A DNA stretch of 64,000 nucleotides from contig JAQPZY010001664.1 of NCBI GenBank assembly GCA_029931535.1, positions 3,316,501 to 3,380,500 of the forward strand. The letters are read 5' to 3'. Shown here one piece after another: positions 42,601 to 54,600 of this stretch (its first letter is position 1; the number at the start of each line of letters is the position of its first letter). The notes under the pieces are model-generated. The model had not been told where the DNA came from and searched no databases. It saw only the letters and a list, made by a program, of their open reading frames with translations. The DNA comes from Margaritifera margaritifera. Taxonomy: Eukaryota > Mollusca > Bivalvia > Unionida > Margaritiferidae. Made by a program: the position numbers and the translations under genes.

Positions 42601-44749
42601 GGTTCAATGCCCAAGAATTCATTCTCATCATCTGAGTCACCAAATAAAGCTCTGAAATTCTCCATTGGGTTTTAATAATTTGAAAATATTTAATTAAATA
42701 TTACTCACTGCAAAGTGAAGTGTCCATCAATGTTGTTTACCATAGGTCTTTACTAGTAAGTATATTGCTTCCATTTTCTTGCAAGTCTGAATGACCCATA
42801 TTTGTATTATATTTTGTGTTTTGCTATATAAACACTGTTTGTGTTTGATGAAATAAAAGTTTTGATTTGATTTATATTTGGCTTTTTCATAAGCCAGATC
42901 TAATTCCCAAGTCATATTTCCTAAGTTATCTGCCAGTGCACGTGGACCAATAAGTCCTTGACTTGTAAAGGCAGCACCCACTTTGTTTCAACAGTGGACA
43001 ATCCTTTGATCGAGCCATGAGTTTGGTACTTCTTCAGTGCCAAGTAGAGTCCTACAACTTTCTGTGTGCATCTGACCTTAATCCCTTAGCTTGTTAACTC
43101 ATTAACCCCTAGCGCCACGTTTACGCGTCATGAGGTTGTACCCTACTTCCGAGCTCTGTAACATCAACATCATTTAAGATACACTAAAGTGGATGGTATT
43201 GCAGGAAAGTAGACATATGTAGCTCTACAATGATACCAAATATTGTCGACTTTCTACTCGCATTAAAAAGTACAGCGAACAAAATGCATTTTTTTAGACC
43301 CGATTTTTTTTTAGGTCAAAAATTGAGTTGTGGAACCGGAGTTTGTGTCCGGATTTTATACTTTTTGGCCTTAGATCTAAAGCAGACCTGTCTGAACTGC
43401 ACACAGACAGATGAACCTTTGCAAAAAGTAGGATAAGTTTGAGATTTGGAGAAAAAAGGGGCCAGGACACGAAAATCGGGGGTCCAATACGAAAAAAAAA
43501 AAAAAAAGAAGTCCAACTTTTACCCTTCTGCACATGTGCGAGCATAATAGCCAATGAAAAACAATGTTTCTGATACACCTAAGCATCCAGCTAAACGATA
43601 AATTTTCTTAAGCAGATCTGTTTGGCTGAATTTAGAAGTAACCCCAAAAATGTGTTGCCTACCCCATTTCACGCGAAAATGATAAAAATCTCCAGGGGTT
43701 AATGAGTTAAGGCAGCATCCACTTTGTTTTCCAGTTGACAACTCTTTGATGGAGCCATGAATTTGATACTTGTTCAGTGCTAGGTAGAGTGATTATTTGA
43801 ACTCCTGGTAGTCATGATGCATATTTGACAGGCTGTATGATCAAAGCATCATTTACAGAACCCAAGCTCAGTCTCCACATAAGTACGCACAGATGACAGT
43901 AAAGAAGAGGAATCAGAGTCAGACAATGTTTATGATGACCAGAGTTTTACTTTGTATCAATCAAATTTTTAGTAAAAAAACATTGACTTATAAGTGAGTA
44001 TATACAGTAGATTGGACAAAAATCTTAACTGACATATTCTCCAAAGCTAAATTACCAAACTTCACATGGAGCATGCAACCAACTGGGTGTTCATAATTAA
44101 CATTTAGAACAACTGCTGACAACTACTGAATCAAATAGTTAAATTCCTTTAAAAAGTTACCATTCTGGTCTGAAAATTAAATGTTTTGAGCCACGGAGCA
44201 TGTAGTAGTTTTAAACACAGGATCAAATGTCACAGGTGGCATCATGTCATAAAGACCTTTGTTTGTTTGAGGTAATGTCAAAATTTGCTGGAAATATTGC
44301 TGGTTTACTGTTTAATATTTGAACTTATAAAATTATGAACTGCAGATGTACAATAGTTGGTAGACCCTATAAGTAGATTCTTAGAGTTGTACAGAGTTTA
44401 ACAATTGAACCTTATGATAAGTATATAGAACTCTGATCCAAATTTACTTAGCCAGTTGCTGTTTCATTTTGAATTTTAGGTTAGTATAAGCCAGGTGAGT
44501 GATTTGTCCACTTGGGTGTCTTGTTTCAGAGATAAAAAAATAGAGAGACTATGTCTTGTGATGGGAAATGAGATGCCTTGTGACCCCGATGACACCTATG
44601 AACTGACAACTGACAATGTTAAGAAGATTCTGGCCATCTACATGAGGTTCAGGTAAGATTAATAGAAACTTATAGTGGCATCTATGTTGAAATACCATTT
44701 AGTGGATCTTTGCTCATGTAAGGCTATATATATATATATATTCACACAC

Positions 44750-44780
<31 letters not shown>

Positions 44781-46912
44781 CATACACACACACACATATA
44801 TATATATATACATACATGTATATATATACACACACACACACACACATATATATATATTTGTTTATTTATTTATTTATTTGAAATAACACATACACAAATA
44901 AATTTATGCAGCTTATTTCACATTTAACGTATGCTTCTTCAAGCATAAAATATTTTGAAAGAAACATGACGTCTAAATATTTATCATGCATGTGATAGAA
45001 CTGAGAAGTCAGCTTAGGACAAATTGGGAGATTTGCAAAATTAAGTTGCGAGTTTTGCCTTCAAAAGAGGGAGGATTTTAAATGAGAATGGCAAATTTTT
45101 CATTGTGGCACATGTCTTCGACTTTCTTATCCCAATGAGGACCCAAACCTTGGATCGCTATGTGAGTAGTTTTCGTCCATTTATATGTGAACATTTGTGT
45201 GATTTCTGAGTCAGGGAACATTATTTTGACTCGATCTGAAGTATCATCTGCTACTGTAAACGGCAGATTATGTTCGGCTACAAAGTTGGCAAACAGTGTC
45301 TCGGCACATATATCTATTAACATTTTATACAGATTCCGCAAACATGGATTTCAGTGATGGCATATTTGTTGTCGCGTTTAAAATGGTTTAATATGCCACA
45401 TTCTTGCCACCATAGTCGATGTTAAAATCAGCTTTATAGGAAGGGCAGAATGCATGTTTATGTCCTTTGAACTTGATTCCAACCACATAATTTCTGATTT
45501 CCATCCATAATTCAGTTTCGTGTGATATTTCAGTTGCTTAGCTTTTGGTGTTTTAGCATTGGGGGATAAAGCATGGATAGACATCTCAGCAAACTTTAAA
45601 ATACGAAGCTAAACCAACCCTGTTTTATGTTGATTGAGCTCTTTAGTAATCCAACCATAATCAATTGATCTTTAATCCTTTTGCAATTACTTTGATCACG
45701 CATAATATGATCCATGTCAACCATCTTCAAACACTGAAGCCAACTGACATTGCCGCCAGAATGAAAGGGATGTTAATTGTTTTATGCTGCTTGAAATCAG
45801 CAACTGAATCATCTTGCCCTGCTTAAGCCAGTTCACGGTCATGTGATCACAGGCAGTATTAACATAAATATACTACACTGGAAGCAAGGTATGAAGAAAA
45901 AAAAAATGGAAAAAATAAAAATTTTCAATAATAATTTTGTGTACATGGGAAATTTCAGCAAGGTCATGAGGGATGGGACAGGAGATGCCCCACAGCTCAG
46001 GAGGATAACCCTCCTGTCTGGGAGGTTCACATGTATGATTTATAAGCAATTATGTCATTGACATAATGTCATCCAATGATATGCAGTATCATAACAATCT
46101 CATTTGAATAACTGTATCAGAAAGATACATGAGTCTCTAATGAAAACTGAATCAATGAAATCACAATATAGAAACAACCAGTCATACATACAATTATATA
46201 TTTATAACTGATATATATGTGTACAACATGTCAATTCTTATTAAAATTTTATACAATCTTATATAATGCCTTAGTATTAAAGCCATTGGGATACAAAGTA
46301 TCTAACTGATGAATCCAGTAGCTTTCTTTAATCAGTCTTGCTTATAGAAGACCTAGGAATTTGCAGGATTTTTTTTTCTCAGAACTAAAGCGACAGAAAA
46401 TATAAAAAGATGTTTTTCATTATCTAGATGTAACAGACTTCAGTGCTGTCAATGTACAAATATTACAGAAAGTACCTATTTTAGTAGCTCTAATACAAAA
46501 GAATTGTTTTTCAGCATTGTAACACTCACTGCATATCAACTGCATATCATATAATTTATTTGATAACCTGTAAAAAATGTAACTTGAAATATGTTGGACA
46601 AACACTTCAAGAAGTTTCAAAGAGAATGAATAATCACCACTTTCATATAAAAAATCATATGGATTATCACTTCTCCTCTAATGTTTCAATACATTTTAAT
46701 ACAAATAACTCTTTGTGTGATTTTTCTTTCATGCTTTGTGCATGGAGATGACCAGACTGATTAAAGAAAGTTACTGGAATCATTGGTTAGATGCTTTGTA
46801 TATCAGTGGCCTTGATATGATTCATACATGTACATGTATATCAATTAAAATATATAATTGAATGTATGACTGTCTCAATATTGTGATCTCACTGTGTGTG
46901 TGTGTGTATATA

Positions 46913-46991
<79 letters not shown>

Positions 46992-49187
46992 ATAAAGAAT
47001 ACAAATCATATGGCAAATAACAATCTTTTCAAGTGCACTGGATCCAGGAAGGGATCGTGTGTGTCAGAGATTCATTAAGATAAATCCAATAAACTGACAT
47101 CAAACAGTGCAGAACTAGTTTTTAACTAGCCTGAGCAATAAACACAAAAAAGTATTGAAATTACAAAAGTTTACATAACCATTTATAATGGAATTAAAGA
47201 AAACGTTTGATGTTTCATCTAGTTGGCTTCATCTTGACTGTTGATGTTGTAAACTAGTTGGTATGGACCTACAAAGGGGGGGAGCCTTAGTGCCATCTGT
47301 TTGTTAATGAAAATTGGTGTGACCGCAAAGTATATCCCGGTATTTCATTGTTTCTGTAATGCATGTAATGACCATAGCAATCATAACACCAGGAAGAACT
47401 AAAAAAAATAGTAGTATTCATAGGTGAGTGAGTGAGTATTGAGCAAAATGAATGAATTATTTAATTGAAAAGGTGGTGGTTGTAAACAGATGTTTATTTT
47501 ATTTGCATGTGGTTGTCCTTTTTCTAGTCTTCTTGGTTTAAGCCACTGGTTTCAGTGTTCTAAGGTGGCATATCCAGTAAGATTCCTTTTCTTTCCTGGT
47601 TTTGGAACTCCAGTTGGGGTTGTGAGCAATTGTAGTTAGTGTTTTATCAATGAAAGTGTGGCCAGGGGAAGAGAAGTGTTCTGCAACTGGACTTCTGTCA
47701 AGCTTCTGTGTCATCCAATCAGATCTGTGAAGATTGATCCTTTTTTGTAGCTTTTCAGTTTCTCCGACAAACTGAAGGCCGCAGATCATACATGTGATGA
47801 GATAAATTACATTCTCTGTTTTGCACGTTCTGTTTGGACCATGTGTGTTAAATTTTTTCCTCGTCGCTGTGCTAGAGAAAGTGCTGGTCTCTATCATATG
47901 TTGACAGGTTTTGTACCTTCAATCACCACAAGAACCAGATTTGCTAGGGTTGTCTTGTCTTGTAATTGGCATTAGCTTCACTCTGACTAGGATGTCTTTG
48001 AGGTTTTTTGGTCTGCAGTAGGCTACTAATGGTTTGTTCGGGAGGATTAACTTTAGTGTGTCACAAGATTCCACGATAGGCCAGTGTTTCTGGATGATTC
48101 CACCTACTTTGGGGTTGTCTGGATGGTAGGTCAGGATAATTGGTATCCAATCAACCTTTTCCTTCTCTCTATATTTTAGTAGGTCATTGTGGTTTGTTTG
48201 TTTAGCCCTTTGTGTTGCCTCCGCTATCAGGTCTTTATCGTAGCCTCATCAAAGTTTCAGATAACTCTTCAGATCTTTTTTGGAATGTTTCATTGTCTGA
48301 AAAAATTCTGCATATCCTCAGGGTCTGGCTATACAGGATGTTTCAAATGCAATGTTTTGGATGTCAGCTGGATGGGAGAAGACACTGGTGTTTATCCTTT
48401 GGTTTGAGTAGATGTCTATATAGAGTTTGTGAGAGTTGGAGACTTCAGCTGTGAATTTTATTGAAGGATGGAAGTTGTTTGCTTTTGATATGAAGTAATC
48501 CAGATTTTCTCTTCCATGTTGTCACTTCATTTCTATATCATCAATGAAGCATACCCACTGGTATGGTGTAAGTTCCACAGATGCTAAAAGTTGACCCTCC
48601 AGTCTTACCATGACAATATTAGCATACAATGGGGCCATTTTTTGTACTAATTGTGTTTCCATTGATTTAGAGGTAGTTTTCTTCATTGAATACAAAGTTA
48701 TTGAATTTTAGGACTAGTTCCAGAAGTTTAACTAGGAAATGAGTGGGCAGATCGTCTACAGTTCTTGTTTCCTATACTCACACACACCTATAATTACTAC
48801 TGTTTTTTGTAGTTCTTCCTGGTGTTATGATTGCTATGGTCATTACTCACATTACAGAAACAATGAAATATCTGGGATATAATTTGTGTTCACACCAATT
48901 GACATTAACAAACAGATGGCGCTATGGCTCCTCCCTTTGTAGGTCAGTACCAAATAGTTTACAACATCATCAGTCAAGTTGAAGCCAACTAGACAAAACA
49001 TCAAACATTTTCATTAATTCCATTAGAAATAGTTATGTAAACTTTTGTAATTTCAATGCTTTTTTGTGTTTATTATTCGTCTTGTCTCTGTTCTGTGTTT
49101 GCCTTTGATAAAGTCTCATTTAATGTCAAAAGCACTTAGGCTTGTTAAAACCTAGTTTTGCACTGTTCGTTGTCAGTTTATTTATTG

Positions 49188-49260
<73 letters not shown>

Positions 49261-51638
49261 AGATCAATCTTACTGAATGGACTTGTATTTTCTTACCACA
49301 TGTTTATTGTTACCTCCTTATATCAAAACATTGTTGGTTGAATAATTTGTAAATCATCTAATTGTTTCATGAATTTGAGGAATTTCAACATTAAAAAGTT
49401 GACCTTATAAGAAAAAATGCATGAGATGATAATACTATGTTATAAATAAACTCTTATAAATTACTTGAGTATACACATCAAAAGTAATGATAGAAACAAT
49501 TATATCCAACCTTTCTTACATTTTGCTAGCTATTTTGTCATCTTTTTCTTTTGAACTAGGTGTGACATTCCAGTGATTATCATGGGAGAAACAGGTTGTG
49601 GTAAAACTAGACTGGTCAAGTTTCTGTGTGCACTGCAGACAACACCTGGAGCTGATGTGAAAAATATGATACTCATGAAGGTGATTGAAAATGTTCATAT
49701 ATCCTACTATTGAACAACACTTAGAATTAACAATTTAAATCAGTATGGTGCCATGTAAGGTGCAAGATTATGGTTTCATGTTTTTCTTTGGGTGATAAAA
49801 CCTCAACAGTTATCACCTCTTTATTTAGCATTATGTACATAGTAACAAATTAAGTGTTAGGGTAGTTTAGGACTATGTCAGTTACACCTTGGGATGCAAA
49901 ACATTGTTGAAAGATCCACATATATCATTAATATCACACTGCCTAGAATATTTACCACTGTTGTTTACTTTTCCTGTGACTTTCTCAGCATTTATCAACA
50001 TCACTTATAAAACATTTCAGCTGCTTCTTCTTGCAATAAAATTTCACTGTTTTTAGCTCTACTAGTCATGGGCCAGAAGAGTTCATATGATGGCCTTTCA
50101 TCTATCAACTGGGGGATGGCATCCATTAACACAAGTTTATTATTGCTACTCCTAAATTACTGGGAGGATTGCCATGAAACTTCACAAATACTTTCATGCT
50201 AAGGTTTAGTTGGTCCCAGATGAAAACTGTGCCCCTCAGACTTTGAATATGGCCATCATGGCAGCCATTTTGAAAAACTTGTTGTCGCTAATACTCGTGA
50301 ATGGATGGTCATATTAATATTGGCTTTAATTACTAAAAAAAAATTCCTGTTATGTCTGGTTGGTCCTAAATGGTACTCTTGCTGATCTTAATCTATTTTT
50401 AAAATCTTATCATTACTTCTCCTAAATGGGTGGTCATATTGACTTTGGGTTTTTCACTAAAAGCCTCCTCATGGTCTGTAGTTGGTCCTAGATGAAAATG
50501 GTGTCAATCTGACATTCAATATGGCCACCATGGTATCCATCATGAAAATCTTATCTTTACTCTTCTTTAATGGAGAGTCATATAAATATGGGTTTTAACT
50601 AAGAGACTTCTTATCTTATGTCTAGTTGGTCCTAAATTAAAATTGGGCCCTTCTGACATGCCCTTAGACATCCGATATGGCCATGACAGCTGGCATCTTG
50701 AAAATCATATCACTACTCATCCTGAATAGATAGTAATATTGACATGGGTTTTCACTAAAAGATTTCATATGATATCTGATTGGTGCTAAATGAATTGGTA
50801 CTGATCTGACACCCAGTATGGCCACCATGAAAATATCTTGTTATTGCTATAGGGTTTTCACTGGAAAACTTAATATGATGTCTGGCTGGTCCTAAATGAA
50901 AATGGTGCCAATTTGACATCCAATATGGCCACGATGATAGTAATATTGTCATTGCTAATCTTCCTGAATGGATTGTTGTATTGACATTTTACGATGTCTA
51001 TCTGGACCTAAATGAAAGTTGTGACCAAATTTGACAAAATCTTCTGGCATAAAAAGATTTCACTTTTGTACAGATGATGCCAATCTGTCACCAGATATGG
51101 CCACCAGTACTAAAATAGAATAACCTTTAAATGACTTCTTTTAAAAAACAGCTGAACAGAATTAAATTGATTTAACAGCATCCTGTCGTGAAAGGCTTTC
51201 CAGTTTATACCAGTGATGCTGATCTGTCTTCAGACATGGCCACTGTTACTAAAAGTAGACAAATCATTAAACATTTCTTTAAAAACTACTCAAAAGACTT
51301 AAAATTTGACAGAAAGCATTCTGGCATGAAGGGCTTTTAGGTTTGTACAAATGATGCTGACTCACCATCAGATATACACACCATTGAAAGATAGAAAAAC
51401 CTTTAAATGACTTCATCTCAAAAATGCTTAACAGAGTTTGACCAAATTTAACATAAAGAGTTATAGCTCAACAGGCTTTCAATTTTTTTATAAATGAGGT
51501 CAATCCCTTATCAGATATGGCATCCATACTAAAAAGAATTTTTTAAAAAGCATTTAAACAAACTTTGTCAAAAAAATGCTTAAACATAATTTGTCCAACT
51601 TTGACAGAAAGTATCCTTTCTCATAGGGACCTTTCGGT

Positions 51639-51673
<35 letters not shown>

Positions 51674-54600
51674 CTTTATTTAGAGAGGGTGACACAATTA
51701 GTTGCATGGAACTAATCCTCCTTGTGGCCCTCTGTTACATGCATATTTACATACAGAGTACATGTACATAGTTGCATAATAATAATAATAATAATAATAA
51801 TAAAGCATTGATAATAAGCTACATGTATATATGGACATAATAAACAGAAAGTTTTGTAAGAACATGATTCATCTAGGTACATTGTGTATATACAGTACAA
51901 AAATTGTGAGACAACAAAATGGAAGGTTTGAGAATTTATACTGTAAGTTGTAATGTATTTGTCAAATCAAACAGGTTCCACTTTTCATCCATTGAATTAG
52001 ATGATAATTAAATGCATTTATATTTGTACTTTCTCTAATTTCCTTTGGGATTCGATTCCAAATTAGTGACCCCGAATATTTAAAACTTTTCTTAAAGAGT
52101 TCTTTATTTGGTTTAGGAATGCAGAGGTGGTTAGCTGAAATTGATCTTAAATTGGGAGTGTTGCCTTGTTTTCTAGCATGAAATAGTTCTTTGAGATATA
52201 ATGGGGCCATATTGTTTGAAACTTTGTGCATAAGTCTAGCCTTTCTCAGAAATATTCGTTCACTTACTGTTAACATTTTAATATTATTCATTGCATTTGG
52301 GATGTTTTCAGCATTATCTAGGATGAGTTTGCAAGCTCTTTTTTGCAAACGATGCAAAACTATTATTGAACTAACTATGCTGATGTGCAATAACATATAG
52401 CTCAAGATACCAAAAAAGTAAGAGAAACCTTCAAACAGTTGTTTTTATAACATATGCAATCAACAGCATAAGAAGAAATCTTTACAGACAACATCCTACT
52501 GTCTCAGATTTCTCGGCAGATGTCAGCCAGGTGAGTGATCTTAGGCTCATTCAGTCCTTAGTTTGGGCTTGCAGGGTTTTCATCCTTCATAGCCTATGGC
52601 ATGGTGTGTACTGCCTGTTGCTAAGAATAGTTTGTATTTCTAATAAGGCACTTGTATATTTAGCTCTTTTAGCCTGTAGACCATTGAAAGCCAGTCAAGA
52701 TTTATAATGGAATGTAACTACTATTCTGATCCTGAGAGGAAATTAAAAGACTGTTTACTCCCTTTATATACTCTAATAGCTTCTATGTAGCACTTTAAAA
52801 AGTACAGAATTATTTCAGTGGAAGATGCTAATGAAAGGTAATTGCTTCAGTATTTTCTCAAAATATTTTAGGAACTTTTTAAATAAATTCTCTGTTAAGA
52901 GATAAAGGCAAGAAAAGACTTAAAACATTTAAGATTACATATATTTAGAGGGTAAGTATTTGCTTATGATCATATGCAAGAAACATGATTATCAATATTT
53001 CACAAGTTATGCTCATCCCTTTGGTCATGTTTAATATAGTATTATCTGAACCCTCCAGTCTGTATTCTCAATACCTTGATTTAAAAATGTTATTACCAAC
53101 TGAAACTCATTCCTAGCTACACTTCCAATATGTGACTGTTTTAGCATTATGCAGGTTTTAGCATTATGCTCAATGGATGTGTTCAACAAAATTGTTGAGA
53201 TGAAGGCTTTGACTTTAAGGTTTTCTCTTGTAATAAAGGCTGGCATATCCTTCTGATGTTTTTATAATTTTTATTTCTCCACTACAGGTAAGTAATATAG
53301 TTTTAAAAATGGTATTCGTTATATCAGTGTCAGTGACCTAATGAATAGTGAAGCATGATTCTCCAAATTTTTGACAGTTGACTCTAACTTGTTCGTGCTA
53401 TTTCTGATAAGAAGCAAGCCATTTATCTATTTTCCAAAACTATTATTAGTCAGTTTGTTAATGTCTTAGAATTGGAGAACAACAGTTGAGTCTGAAAACA
53501 GTAGTGCATAAATACAATTCTTTTTAAACAGTGTCAGAAAAATACAGGGCATGAAAAATTATTTTGGCAAAAAGAATTTGATGTCTGACAATACAGTGTC
53601 CAAAACAAACTGTTCTTAGAATGTTTGAAAATTAATTCTTCATATTTCTTTTGATATTGATTGCCACAGTAATCTGGATAAGGCATTTTATTGCCATAGC
53701 CTCAGCAATGAATAGACTTTCATGTGCTGATATGTCATTACATTCAACACAGTCACTTAATCAATATTTTTTCTCTAAACAGGTGCATGGTGGTACAACA
53801 AATGCAGATATAAAGAGGAAAGTAGAGGAGGCAAGGAAAATTGCTCAACAGAATACAGAAAAGTATGGACCACACATGTACACAGTGCTTTTCTTTGATG
53901 AAGCAAACACTACAGAGGCTATAGGAATGATCAAGGAGATCATGTGTGATAAGTCCATGGAAGGAAACCAATTAGACAGATGTCAGAATCTAAAATTTGT
54001 GGCTGCTTGCAACCCATATAAAAAGTGAGTAATGACTGGTTAAAGATACTAATTGATTTTGTTTTTGTCTTACCTGTGTAGGCATGATGAGACATAGATA
54101 TTACACTTCCAGTAGTAACAGTTACAGCATTGTTAAAGTTTTTGTAAGTCAGACATTGTGGTGTTATGCCAACATACAGAAGCAGGCAAGATACCAGGTT
54201 CCACAGAACTTTTGTATTATATCATATTAAATTTGAAATTTACCATAGTTTAAGTCGTGTGAAATTATTTTTAAACAATATTTACCAGGTATAAAATGAA
54301 TGCCCATGCATAATACAAAATTAATGTGTTTGATTTTTTTTTAGGTCTTTACTGTTTAGCATTAGAAGTTATATTTGGCATGCTGCTTTTTATATGCATA
54401 TTGTAGAATGATATCTAGGTCAAACATGTCTACTCGATTATAATTAAGGGTTTATATTTCTGAGAATTTGTTTCTTTTCATAGTTTAGGAAATAATAATA
54501 ATAATAATAATGAGGACTTTGTATAGCGCCTAATCTTTAGAAGCTCTAAGCGCTTTACAACATTATATAACACCTAAACAAACATATATAATGATATGAT

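Larger units (their letters stand above)
47088..49182 (-). mobile_element. Penelope-like element with inverted terminal arms
   Basis: The left arm (47088-47437) and right arm (48775-49182) are inverted copies at high but imperfect identity, the left lacking ~65 bases. The minus strand in between encodes reverse-transcriptase then GIY-YIG nuclease segments. Arms of this kind correspond to the LTR-like repeats known for Penelope elements, which can be direct or inverted. AT-repeat tracts adjoin both sides (46916-46995, 49187-49256). Several stops and frameshifts make it inactive. Confidence 0.85.

Noticed and set aside
43294..43741. Overlapping minus frames with Phe runs
   Set aside because: They read through a homopolymer and the TTAA-flanked insertion; three frames are open by composition.
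44659..44881. Frames across AT/AC microsatellite
   Set aside because: Tyr-Ile and Thr-His repeats are products of simple sequence.
48189..48454. Plus frames within the Penelope-like element
   Set aside because: The minus strand here encodes the recognisable connector region of the element; the plus frames are shadows.
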